Below are positions 36,719 through 45,167 of a stretch of DNA of 64,000 nucleotides, one piece after another (the first letter of the stretch is position 1; each line of letters begins with the position of its first letter). The position numbers were made by a program, and so were the translations under genes. The notes under the pieces were generated by a model. That model was not told the DNA's origin and made no database searches. It saw only the letters and a program-made list of their open reading frames with translations. The stretch lies in assembly GCF_003696305.1 (NCBI RefSeq), contig NZ_RFFK01000001.1:186001-250000 (forward strand), read 5' to 3'. Origin of the DNA: Pseudomonas sp. AOB-7 (GTDB lineage Bacteria; Pseudomonadota; Gammaproteobacteria; Pseudomonadales; Pseudomonadaceae).

Positions 36719-38422
36719 TCACCCCAGCGGCGGCGTGCGCGGCGGGATCAGGCGTTTGCTGCCGGTGGCCTCATAGGCCGCGGCCAGGCGCAGCAAGGCC
36801 GAGTCGTCGTAGGCGCGGCCGGCGAAGGTCAGCCCCACCGGCATGCCGATATCGGCCATCACCCCCATTGGCACGGTGACCGTCGGCACGCCCAGGTGAC
36901 GGATGGCGAGGTTGCCGTTGGCCACCCACACGCCGTTGCTCCAGGCGATATCGGCAGAGACGGGATTCACGTCGGCATCGGCCGGACCGACGTCGGCCAC
37001 GGTGGGAAACAGCACCGCATCGAGCTTGAGGCCGTCCATCCAGTCCTCCAGATCCAGATTGCGAGTCTGCTCCAGGCCGCGCAGGCCATCCGGCACGGTG
37101 GGAATCTGATCCCAGGAGCGGATGCCGCGCTTGGCCATATTGACGTACTCGTCCATGCCGGCGGCCAGGTCGCCCTCGCGGTTGGGCAGCGTGCCCGGGT
37201 CGTGCGGGAAGATCTGCGGGCCGTCGACGTCCGCCAGGCGGTTGAGCTTGGGGTCGCCGTTGGCGCGCAGGAAATCGTCGAAGGCCCAACCCGACAGCTC
37301 CCACAGCTCGTCGTGGAGGAATTCCGGGGTGACGATGCCGCGATTGAATACGGTCGGCGCACCGGGGCGGTCGCCCTCGCAGTTGGAGACCAGCGGGAAG
37401 TCCACTTCCACCACCTCGGCGCCGGCCGCCTCCAGCGCCTGGCGCGCCTGCTCCCAGAGCGCGATCACCGAGGCACGGGTATGGATGCGCTGGCCGGTCG
37501 GCCCGCCGATGCCGGGGTTGTCGCTGGTGCCGGCTTCCTCGTCCTTATTGATAAACATGCGCGGCACGCCCAGGCGCTTGCCCTTGAGCGCACCGGGCTG
37601 GGCGGCGAGCGCCAGGTAGGACGCCGGGCGTACCTCGGAGGGCTTGCGAATCGGCACCCAGGGCTGCAGGCGCCAGAGGTCACCGCGGGTGTCCGGATCG
37701 TCGGCCACCACCACGTCGAGCACCTCAAGCAGGTCGGCCATGGTCCGCGCATAAGGCACCACCACGTCCATGGTCGGCGTCAGCGGCCAGTTGCCGCGCA
37801 CCGAGATCACCCCGCGCGACGGCGTGTAGGCGCACAGGCCGTTGTTCGACGCCGGGCCGCGGCCGCTCGACCAGGTTTCCTCGGCCAGGCCGAAGGCGGC
37901 GAAACTGGCGGCGGTGGCGGTGCCGGCGCCGTTGGACGAACCCGAGGCGAAGGGTGCGGTGAGGTAGACGGCGTTGTACGGGCTCTCGGCGCGGCCGTAG
38001 GCGCCGCGCTGCATGCCGCCGTTGGCCATCGGCGGCATGTTGGTCTTGCCCAGGCAGATGGCGCCGGCGGCGCGCAGGCGCTCGATGGTGAAGGCGTCGC
38101 GCTGGGCCACCAGGTCCTTGAACGCCGGGCTGCCGGAGGCGGCGGTCAGGCCCTTGACCAGGTAGCTGTCCTTGGCGGTGTAGGGAATGCCGTCCAGCGG
38201 GCCGAGGCTCTCGCCACGGGCGCGGCGCGCATCGGAGGCCTCGGCTTCCTTCAAGGCATCGGGGTTGCGCACCACCACCGCGTTGAGCTTGGTCGGCGTG
38301 TTCGGGCCGTCGTAGGCCTCGATCCGCGCCAGGTAGGCCTGGACCAGCTCGACCGCCGTGGTGCGGCCGGCCTCCAGCGCGGCGCGCAGCTCGGCAATGG
38401 AAACTTCGGTTACCTCGATCAT
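36719..38422 (-). CDS. Amidase signature family hydrolase
   Basis: A 567-residue Ser-cisSer-Lys amidase. The catalytic Lys lies in DGIPYTAKDSYLV near residue 85, and the serines lie in ASGSSNGAGTATAASFAAFG and EETWSSGRGPASNNGL. The conserved C-terminal PTVTVPMGVMADIGMPVGLT is present. The start MIEVTEVSIAELRAALEAG at 38422 is chosen over a 49-residue extension that would run through a REP sequence. No signal peptide. Substrate unknown; enzymes of this family act on aliphatic, aryl or peptide amides. It stands alone, convergent with xcpQ. Confidence 0.88.
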   Translation of the reverse strand: MIEVTEVSIAELRAALEAGRTTAVELVQAYLARIEAYDGPNTPTKLNAVVVRNPDALKEAEASDARRARGESLGPLDGIPYTAKDSYLVKGLTAASGSPAFKDLVAQRDAFTIERLRAAGAICLGKTNMPPMANGGMQRGAYGRAESPYNAVYLTAPFASGSSNGAGTATAASFAAFGLAEETWSSGRGPASNNGLCAYTPSRGVISVRGNWPLTPTMDVVVPYARTMADLLEVLDVVVADDPDTRGDLWRLQPWVPIRKPSEVRPASYLALAAQPGALKGKRLGVPRMFINKDEEAGTSDNPGIGGPTGQRIHTRASVIALWEQARQALEAAGAEVVEVDFPLVSNCEGDRPGAPTVFNRGIVTPEFLHDELWELSGWAFDDFLRANGDPKLNRLADVDGPQIFPHDPGTLPNREGDLAAGMDEYVNMAKRGIRSWDQIPTVPDGLRGLEQTRNLDLEDWMDGLKLDAVLFPTVADVGPADADVNPVSADIAWSNGVWVANGNLAIRHLGVPTVTVPMGVMADIGMPVGLTFAGRAYDDSALLRLAAAYEATGSKRLIPPRTPPLG

Positions 38423-38510
38423 GGTGTCGTCACTCACTGGTGGCGGGGCCCGCCGGCTGCGGCCAGCCCCGGATACGGAAAGCCCTGGTCCAGCGGCCGC
38501 AACGCCCCCG

Positions 38511-38533
38511 GTAGGAGCGGCTTCAGCCGCGAA
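38511..38533. repeat. Single REP sequence
   Basis: A 23-base copy identical to one arm of the REP pair at 11819-11875 (starts GTAGGAGCGGCTTCAG). It is present as a single palindromic unit between the amidase and the LysR gene. Confidence 0.8.
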
Positions 38534-38581
38534 CATCTGCCTGAATGATACATGCCGCCGAGCGCCCACAGGAGGCCGAGA

Positions 38582-39508
38582 CTAGGCCCCTACCGCTCGC
38601 AACCACTGCAGCAGTTCGGCCTGCAGGCTGCCCGGCTCCGCCGGTTTGGGCGCCAGCAGGCAATAGCGCGAGCCGTCCGCGACGAACCCCAGCGGCGCCA
38701 CCAGCAAACCGCTGTCGAGGTCGTCACGTACCAGATGCCAGGGGCCGATGGCCACGCCCAGACCGGCCACCGCCGCCTGCAGGCTGAAATAGAAATGTTC
38801 GAAAGTCTGCTCCGGGCCGGCCGGCAGCGCCTGCTCGGTGGCCGCGGCCCAGTCCCGCCAGGCGCCCGGCCGCGTGCGCGTGTGCAGCTGCGGCGCCGTC
38901 GCCAACAGTTGCACACCGGCGTCGCGCTCGGCGAACCACTCGCCTACCCGGTCCGGCCGACAGACCGGGCCGACCCGTTCCGCGAACAGGCTTTCGGCGT
39001 GGTAGGCGGCAGGCCAGGGGAAATCGTCGCGGCGAATGGCCAGATCGATGCCCGCCTCGAAGGCAAAGGGCCCGCCACCGGCCAGCAGGTGCAGCTCCGC
39101 CCCGGCCTGGCGCGCCTGGAACTCGCTCCAGCGCGGGATCAGCCAGCGCATCAGCAGCGTCGGCTCGCAGGACAGCACCAGCGGTCGCGCCTGCCGAGCG
39201 CTGGCGCGCAGCTCGCGGGTGGCCTGACGCATCAGGCCCAAGCCGTCCGTCACCGCGCGCGCCAGTTTGCGCCCGGCCTCGGTGAGAAACACCCGCTGGC
39301 TGCGCCGCTCGAACAGCGCCACGCCCAGGTCCTCCTCCAGCACACGCACCGCGCGACTGACCGCGCCGTGGGTCAGGTGCAGCTCCTGCGCGGCGCGACT
39401 GAAGTGCTCCAACCGCGCCGCCGCCTCGAAGCAGCGCAGCGCCAGCAGCGAAGGCAGACGGGCGTCGCCATACTGTGATCCGAACTCACCATCAATGTCA
39501 GAACTCAT
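38582..39508 (-). CDS. LysR-family transcriptional regulator
   Basis: 308 residues with an N-terminal winged HTH (SLLALRCFEAAARLEHFSRA, then LTHGAVSRAVRVLEEDLGV, residues about 18-75) of the GcvA-like subgroup and a type 2 periplasmic-binding effector domain. It diverges from a LysE-type exporter gene 65 bases away, so that gene is its probable target. Inducer unknown, likely an amino acid. Confidence 0.9.
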   Translation of the reverse strand: MSSDIDGEFGSQYGDARLPSLLALRCFEAAARLEHFSRAAQELHLTHGAVSRAVRVLEEDLGVALFERRSQRVFLTEAGRKLARAVTDGLGLMRQATRELRASARQARPLVLSCEPTLLMRWLIPRWSEFQARQAGAELHLLAGGGPFAFEAGIDLAIRRDDFPWPAAYHAESLFAERVGPVCRPDRVGEWFAERDAGVQLLATAPQLHTRTRPGAWRDWAAATEQALPAGPEQTFEHFYFSLQAAVAGLGVAIGPWHLVRDDLDSGLLVAPLGFVADGSRYCLLAPKPAEPGSLQAELLQWLRAVGA

Positions 39509-39573
39509 AGTTATTCACCGGAGCCTTACATCGAAATAATTGGCCAATCTCCACACGCCAGACAGGATAAGCC

Positions 39574-40191
39574 ATGAGCGAATGGATAGCTGTAATCACC
39601 ATAACCCTGCTCGCCGTGATCAGCCCCGGCGCGGACTTCGCCCTGGTCACGCGCAACAGCCTGCTGCTGTCGCGCCGCGCAGGCGTGCTCACGGCCCTGG
39701 GCATCGGCCTCGGCGTACTGATCCATGTCGGCTACACCCTGCTCGGCGTCGGCCTGCTGCTGCAGCAATCGCCGTGGCTGTTCGACGCCCTGAAACTGGC
39801 CGGCGCGGCCTACCTGATCTACCTCGGCGCAAGGATGCTGCTGGCCCAACCGACCGACCCGGCCCAAGCCGCGACCGACACGCCGCCGTCGGACCTGGCC
39901 GCCCTGCGCACCGGCCTGCTGACCAACGCTCTCAACCCCAAGACCTCGGTGTTTATCGTCAGCCTGTTCATGCAGGTGGTGCAGCCGCACGGCGCTCTGG
40001 CCACCCAGCTCGGCTACGGCGCCTTTATCGCCCTGGCGCATATCGCCTGGTTCGCTCTGGTGGCGCTGTGCTTTTCCGCCGGTACGCTGCGCGAACGGCT
40101 GCTGGCCGTGCGCCACTGGCTCGACCGGGTATTCGGCGGCCTACTGGTGAGCTTCGGCGCCATGCTGGCGGCAACCAGTCAGGGCCACTGA
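39574..40191 (+). CDS. LysE/RhtB-family amino acid exporter
   Basis: A 205-residue inner-membrane protein with about six hydrophobic segments. The family N-terminus is clear: LAVISPGADFALVTRNSL, then GVLTALGIGLGVLIHVGYTL. A Gly/Ala-rich segment YLIYLGARMLL and the mid-protein TNALNPKTSVFIVSLFMQ match RhtB/LysE. Divergent LysR regulator upstream. Substrate (threonine, homoserine, lysine or other) cannot be told. Confidence 0.9.
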   Translation: MSEWIAVITITLLAVISPGADFALVTRNSLLLSRRAGVLTALGIGLGVLIHVGYTLLGVGLLLQQSPWLFDALKLAGAAYLIYLGARMLLAQPTDPAQAATDTPPSDLAALRTGLLTNALNPKTSVFIVSLFMQVVQPHGALATQLGYGAFIALAHIAWFALVALCFSAGTLRERLLAVRHWLDRVFGGLLVSFGAMLAATSQGH

Positions 40192-40290
40192 ACGCATCGG
40201 CCGGGCCGCCAGTCGATTCGCTGGCGGCCCATGGCGCCGCTCGCCTGCTATGGTCTTGGGCGCTGCCTGCCGCTACCAGAGGAACCCGAA

Positions 40291-40698
40291 ATGGAGCGAT
40301 TCACCGGCGGTTGCCTGTGCGGCAACCTGCGCATCGTCGCCACGGGCCGGCCCTACCGGGTCGGAGTGTGCCACTGTCTGGACTGCCGCAAACATCACGG
40401 CGCCCTCTTCCACACCTCGGCGATCTTCCCCGAGAGCGCGGTACAGATAGAGGGCGAAACCGCCCACTACGCCGGCCGCCACTTCTGCCCGCGCTGCGGC
40501 TCGCCGGTGTTCTCGCGCACGGCCGATGAAATCAAAGTGAACCTCGGCTCGCTGGACGCCCCCAACCAACTGACCCCCACCTACGAACTCTGGACCATCA
40601 GGCGCGAGGCCTGGCTGCCGGCATTTCCGTTCGACAGGCGCTACGAGCGGGATCGGGAGAGCGAGGGGCGTTTCGAGGGGGAAGAGTCGAGTGGATGA
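40291..40698 (+). CDS. GFA-family (glutathione-dependent formaldehyde-activating-like) protein
   Basis: A 135-residue zinc protein of the GFA/CENP-V fold. Zinc ligands are seen as GGCLCGNLR, VCHCLDCRK and FCPRCGSPVF. The start at 40291 has AGAGGA seven bases upstream; a longer frame lacks such a site. It lies 99 bases after the LysE gene on the same strand. The family name overstates what is known: most members have no proven formaldehyde role. Confidence 0.88.
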   Translation: MERFTGGCLCGNLRIVATGRPYRVGVCHCLDCRKHHGALFHTSAIFPESAVQIEGETAHYAGRHFCPRCGSPVFSRTADEIKVNLGSLDAPNQLTPTYELWTIRREAWLPAFPFDRRYERDRESEGRFEGEESSG

Positions 40699-40886
40699 AA
40701 GCGATCCAAGCGACCAGTCGTAGAGGGCCGTTGGCCTGAGTGGGCATTCAGCAACCTCGGGACCACGACCTGTACCCGAATGCTGCAACCAAGGTAAGCC
40801 AGCGCCGCCGGTAAGGGCGCGCTCATTCAGCTACGTCCTTCCCTTTTTGTGGCCACCGGCCCGTGCGCAGTAGCCAATCCACGCGA

Positions 40887-42110
40887 TTAACTAGCGGCTA
40901 AACCCGCAGAAGCGGCTACTGGTGCTTCTCTGGGCAGTTTTAGCGTCAGCACTATCAGCAACACACCCACTCCGCTTATGACGGCATATACCCCGGCAAA
41001 GCTGCCGCTGTGATTGGCCAATAGCCCCGCACCATAGTTGCCGAGCATGCCGCCAGAACCTTGCATCACATTAGCGATACCAAAGATGGAGACGGCCATA
41101 GCGCTGGACGATGCCACCTTGGAAACGTAAGCGGGAATAAGGCCAAAAATAGGGTAGAAGGCAGTGGAGAACAGCACTGCGGCGACCAGGGGCCAATGGC
41201 CCGAGGGCTGTATCACGAAGATCAGCGCTGCCATCACCACGCAGCCATACACCAGAAACATCGCCGCGCGTAGTCCGGTTCGGTCCGAGAGCCAGCCAAT
41301 TGCGAGACCAGCGAACATGCCGACGAAACCGATCACGGCCCAGACCTGGGCAGTGTATTGCACGTCAAAGCCAAGCTCGGTACGCAGGTAAGACGAGAGG
41401 TAGGTCTGAAACGGAAAGGTGGCGAAACCTATCAAGAAATTCATCGACCAGATCAGCAATACCCAAGGTTTTATCAACTCTGAGCGCAAGCTGGGTAAGG
41501 CGACCTCGCTTGTTGTGGCTGCTGAGGCTGGCGACACGGTTTGGCCGAGCAAGCCTCCCCTCTTGAACACCACCAGCACCAGCGCAGCCATCGCCATCGT
41601 CAGCAACCCAACTACCCACCAAACGCTGCGCCACTCCCCTTGGGGGGCGTAGATGGGCACCAACAGGCTGTTGATAGCTACCCCATAGCTGGTACCGCTG
41701 GATACCAGTCCCATGGCCAAACCGCGGTAACGGTAGGCGACCACCCTGGCGATAACGTCGACCATAGGCACAAAGACCGTCGCTGCAGTGCCCGCCAACA
41801 GGGTCAGCAGTACACCTATAAAAAAGGTGTTGTTCGACAACGGAATCAGTAGCAACGCGACTGCACACACAGCGCCCGACGCCACTATCATCCTGCCGCC
41901 ACCCACCTTGGGCGTCAGCCAGACCGCCAGCATTGCGCAGAGTAGAAAACCCAGCTGCGCTGAGGCGGTGATAGTGCCGACGTAGGAAAAGCCGAAACCC
42001 AAAGATGCCTGCATATCGGGTACGAGCTGGGCAAAGAGGTATATCCCGAAGCCATAGGTCGCCGCCACCAGGCTGGTTAGCAACACTACAACCGCAGCAT
42101 TTGAACGCAT
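40887..42110 (-). CDS. MFS transporter
   Basis: A 407-residue major facilitator with about twelve hydrophobic segments, starting MRSNAAVVVLLTSLVAATYG. The loop 2-3 motif is degenerate (AVWLTPKVGGGRMIVASG); the second-half loop reads GWLSDRTGLRAAMFLVYG. The ATG at 42110 is preferred over a TTG 52 codons upstream. Base composition looks lower in GC and codon use softer than in its neighbours, suggesting recent acquisition. It has no obvious operon partner. Substrate unknown; the fold resembles anion or sugar-phosphate/CynX-like carriers. Confidence 0.85.
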   Translation of the reverse strand: MRSNAAVVVLLTSLVAATYGFGIYLFAQLVPDMQASLGFGFSYVGTITASAQLGFLLCAMLAVWLTPKVGGGRMIVASGAVCAVALLLIPLSNNTFFIGVLLTLLAGTAATVFVPMVDVIARVVAYRYRGLAMGLVSSGTSYGVAINSLLVPIYAPQGEWRSVWWVVGLLTMAMAALVLVVFKRGGLLGQTVSPASAATTSEVALPSLRSELIKPWVLLIWSMNFLIGFATFPFQTYLSSYLRTELGFDVQYTAQVWAVIGFVGMFAGLAIGWLSDRTGLRAAMFLVYGCVVMAALIFVIQPSGHWPLVAAVLFSTAFYPIFGLIPAYVSKVASSSAMAVSIFGIANVMQGSGGMLGNYGAGLLANHSGSFAGVYAVISGVGVLLIVLTLKLPREAPVAASAGLAAS

Positions 42111-42612
42111 GACGAGCACCCTATGGGCTGCTGGAATTGATTTCAGCAAGTCAGAACATGAGTTAAGAAAGCCGCGGAGCAACTTTCGCCCAGGCACGTG
42201 GCGAGGCCCCGGTGCCCGGGTCGGTGCGTGAGTTCCGAGGCTCCTGTCCAACCTCGCGCCACCCAACAGCCCAACAGGTTCACATTGCTCTGAAGCAGCC
42301 CAACTCTACTGAGCGTGCAATCCAGCCGAGCGATAAAAGCGCCCTCCATATGCTCCATACCGCCACGTTGCATGGCTGTTCGTCGCTCAGACGCAAAGCA
42401 ATCAGATGCCCAACATCGCGGGCATACCGCGAAACTCATGTCATTGAATGTCTGGCTCCGCTCGGCCGGCCGCCGCTGGTAACTGCTGGTTGCAAGCCTG
42501 CCGCCACTCAACACTGCGATATGACAAGCAAGGCCCGCGAATAGCCGCTCCAAGCAGGATGGCTAAGCGTCGCGAGGCCCATCAGCGCTGTGCACAAACT
42601 ATCCCGGTCCGC
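42111..42612. other. 502-base gene-free stretch of unusual composition
   Basis: No convincing gene, tRNA or known repeat was found. Two overlapping open frames (42143-42553 minus, 42212-42544 plus) lack family resemblance and credible ribosome sites. Composition is less GC-rich than the flanks and similar to the adjacent MFS gene. It may be the decayed remains of a mobile insertion or the long upstream region of the MFS gene. Confidence 0.5.
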
Positions 42613-43020
42613 TCAACCCGTCGCATTCTCCGGCAGCTTGGCGATCACCTTGATCTCGAACTGGAAGCCGGCCAGCCAGGTCACGCCGATGGCGGTCACT
42701 GTCGGGTAAGGCGCCTGGCCCCAGAACTCGGCCGCCACCTCCCAGATGGTCTCGAACTTCGCGTCGGGCTCGAGCATGAAGATGGTGGTGTCGACCACGT
42801 CGGCGAAGCTGCATCCCGCCTCGGCCAGGATCGCATTGAGGTTGGCGAAGGTGAGGCGCACCTGGGCTTCGAGGTCGGGCTCGGGCGAGCCGTCCTGGCG
42901 GCTGCCGACCTGGCCGGAGACGAACAGGAAGCCGTTGGAACGGATCGCCGGCGAATAGCGGTGGAGCTCGTAAAGGGCATGGCGGTCGGGCGGGAATACC
43001 ACATCGCGTTTGCTGGTCAT
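42613..43020 (-). CDS. RidA-family (YjgF/YER057c/UK114) protein
   Basis: 135 residues matching the RidA fold: YSPAIRSNGFLFVSGQVG, then LTFANLNAILAEAGCSFADV and the C-terminal FEIKVIAKLP. RidA enzymes deaminate reactive enamines or imines; divergent subgroups have other substrates. The start at 43020 has GGAGACC before it; upstream in-frame sequence runs through the promoter region. It is divergent from a LysR regulator with an operator-like palindrome between them. Confidence 0.88.
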   Translation of the reverse strand: MTSKRDVVFPPDRHALYELHRYSPAIRSNGFLFVSGQVGSRQDGSPEPDLEAQVRLTFANLNAILAEAGCSFADVVDTTIFMLEPDAKFETIWEVAAEFWGQAPYPTVTAIGVTWLAGFQFEIKVIAKLPENATG

Positions 43021-43116
43021 TGCGGGTCTCCATGGGCCGCTGCGGCCCGTTGCTTGAGATGGAGCCACTGTAAGAAGCGCGCCGGGCTGGATAAACCGGC
43101 AACTCTGGTCATGACT

Positions 43117-43133
43117 GTTTGTAGAATCCAAAC
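43117..43133. promoter_or_regulatory. LysR-type operator candidate (GTTTG-N7-CAAAC)
   Basis: An inverted repeat GTTTG at 43117-43121 and CAAAC at 43129-43133 contains a T-N11-A core, the usual LysR box. It lies 25 bases before the LysR start and about 97 bases before the RidA start, so it suits autoregulation and activation of the divergent gene. Confidence 0.5.
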
Positions 43134-43157
43134 AATCCCCCATGAGTGAGAAGAGCA

Positions 43158-44078
43158 ATGGACCGTTTCGATGCGATGCAGGCGTTCGTGCGCGTGGTGG
43201 AGGCCGGCAGCTTCACCAAGGCGGCGACGACGCTGCACATGAGCAAGACCAGCGTGACGCAGCTGGTGCAGCAGCTGGAGGCACGGCTGCGCGTGCGCCT
43301 GCTCAACCGCACCACGCGCCGGGTCGCGGTCACCGCCGACGGCGCCGCCTACTACGAGCGCGCGGTGCGCCTGCTGGCCGATATGGACGACGCCGAAACC
43401 AGCCTCTCCAGCGCCGCGGCCCTGCCCAGGGGGCGCCTGCGGGTGGACGTGCCCAGCCCGCTGGCGCGGATGATTCTGGTGCCGGCGCTGCCGGACTTTT
43501 ATGCGCGCTACCCCGACATCCAGCTGGACATGGGGGTGAGCGACCGCGTGGTGGACCTGATCGGCGACAAGGTGGACTGCGTGGTGCGCGGCGGCAAGAT
43601 CGCCGATCAGTCGCTGATCGCGCGGCACGTGGGCGACCTGCAGCTGGGCGTGTACGCCGCGCCGAGCTACCTGCAGCGCGCCGGCACGCCCAGCCACCCG
43701 CGCGAGCTGGAGGACAGCCATCACCGCATCGTCGGTTTCCTCTGGGCGCGCGCCGGCAAGCCGCTGCCCTACGCCATGCAGTGCGGCGACGAGAGCCTCA
43801 AGGTGCAGGGCCGCTACGTGCTGGCAGTGGACGACGGCAATGCCTACCTCGCCGCCGGCCTGGCCGGCCTGGGCATCCTCTGGCTGCCGGACTACATGGC
43901 CAAGGCGCACCGCCGGCGCGGCGAGCTGGTGCCACTGCTGGAGCACTGGCGGCTCGAGCCGATGCCGCTGTACCTGGCCTTCCCGCCCAACCGCCACGTC
44001 AGCGCCAAGCTGCGGGTATTTATCGACTGGGTGGTCGAGCTGATGGCGCAGCACGCGCCGGTGCTGGGTCGCCGCTAG
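43158..44078 (+). CDS. LysR-family transcriptional regulator
   Basis: 306 residues: HTH at the N-terminus (MDRFDAMQAFVRVVEAGSFT, LHMSKTSVTQLVQQLEARLR) and an effector domain of the CrgA/DsdC-like group. The start at 43158 is the family-standard MDRFDAM; an earlier GTG would add four residues. It is divergent from the RidA gene, which it probably regulates. Effector unknown. Confidence 0.9.
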   Translation: MDRFDAMQAFVRVVEAGSFTKAATTLHMSKTSVTQLVQQLEARLRVRLLNRTTRRVAVTADGAAYYERAVRLLADMDDAETSLSSAAALPRGRLRVDVPSPLARMILVPALPDFYARYPDIQLDMGVSDRVVDLIGDKVDCVVRGGKIADQSLIARHVGDLQLGVYAAPSYLQRAGTPSHPRELEDSHHRIVGFLWARAGKPLPYAMQCGDESLKVQGRYVLAVDDGNAYLAAGLAGLGILWLPDYMAKAHRRRGELVPLLEHWRLEPMPLYLAFPPNRHVSAKLRVFIDWVVELMAQHAPVLGRR

Positions 44079-44097
44079 GCCAACAGGGCGCAGGCGC

Positions 44098-45099
44098 CTA
44101 GCGCGAGAAGCGCCGCCGATAGTCCCGCGGGGCAATGGCCAGGTGGCGCTGGAAGGTGGCGCGCATCCGCTCCTCGTCGCGGAAGCCGCACTGCCGGGCG
44201 ATCTGATCGATATTGCGGCTGGAGTCTTCCAGCAGGCGCCGCGCCGCTTCCAGGCGGAAGATCTCCACCGCCTTGGCCGGGGTGCGCCCGGTCTTCTGCT
44301 TGTACAGCCGGGAGAAATGCCGCGGGCTCATGTGGCAGCGCTCGGCCATGGCTTCGATGCCGAGTGCCGGACTGTCCAGGTTGTCGCCGAGCCAGCGGTG
44401 CAGTTCGTCGAAGGTCGCGGTATCGCGCGCCTGGGCCTGCAGCAGCTCGCTGAACTGGGCCTGACCGCCGGGGCGCTTGAGGAACACCACCAGCTCCCGC
44501 GCCACCTGCATGGCCACCTCGCGGCCGCAGTCGGCCTCCACCAGCGCCAGGGCGAGGTCGATGCCGGCGCTGACGCCGGCCGAGGTCCACAGCGCGCCCT
44601 GCTCGACGAAGATTGCGTCGCTGTCCACCTCGATGCCCGGAAAGCGCGCCTTGAGCATGTCGCACATAGCCCAGTGGGTCGCCGCGCGCTTGCCTTCCAG
44701 TAAGCCCGCCTCGGCCAGCAGGAAGGTGCCGCTGCACACCGAGGCGGTGCGCCGTACCCGCCGTGCGTTGGCGCCGATCCAGGCGATCAGCTCGGCGGAC
44801 TCGGCCACCGCCCGTTCGATTTCCGGTGCGCCCGGCACGATCAGGGTGTCGACCTGCGCCAGCGGCACCTCGGCCAGCGCCTGGGTCTGCACCACCAGGC
44901 CCTCGGCGCTGCCGACCAGGCCGCCCGGCAGGCTGGCGGTCAGGCGCTGGTAGCCGGGCAGGCCGCGCGCGTGCATGGCCTTGCTGGCGGCCCAGAACAC
45001 GGTCTGCGCGCCGGTGAGGTCGAGCAGCCCGACTTGCGGATAGGCGAGAAAAAGGATGGTACGCGGACGGTTTGGCATGATTTCCGGGGTATCTGTCAT
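44098..45099 (-). CDS. GlxA-type AraC-family regulator (DJ-1/PfpI + HTH)
   Basis: 333 residues. The N-terminal DJ-1/PfpI-like domain spans about residues 14-190, with the Cys elbow ASVCSGTFLLAEAGLLEG and the ATHW segment; the C-terminal AraC HTH has MSPRHFSRLYKQKTGRTP and QCGFRDEERMRATFQRHL. The architecture equals that of ArgR at 21687, but the sequence differs. It diverges from an NADH-dehydrogenase-like gene only 68 bases away, the probable target. Ligand unknown. Confidence 0.9.
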   Translation of the reverse strand: MTDTPEIMPNRPRTILFLAYPQVGLLDLTGAQTVFWAASKAMHARGLPGYQRLTASLPGGLVGSAEGLVVQTQALAEVPLAQVDTLIVPGAPEIERAVAESAELIAWIGANARRVRRTASVCSGTFLLAEAGLLEGKRAATHWAMCDMLKARFPGIEVDSDAIFVEQGALWTSAGVSAGIDLALALVEADCGREVAMQVARELVVFLKRPGGQAQFSELLQAQARDTATFDELHRWLGDNLDSPALGIEAMAERCHMSPRHFSRLYKQKTGRTPAKAVEIFRLEAARRLLEDSSRNIDQIARQCGFRDEERMRATFQRHLAIAPRDYRRRFSR

Positions 45100-45167
45100 T
45101 TCTGCCGAAATGCTCCTCTCCTAGCATGGGCCCGTCAAACACCAAGAGCCCAAGCCAGGAGTACCAG

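Noticed and set aside
42143..42553. Open frames on both strands of the gene-free stretch
   Set aside because: No family resemblance, Cys/Arg-rich odd composition, no ribosome site.
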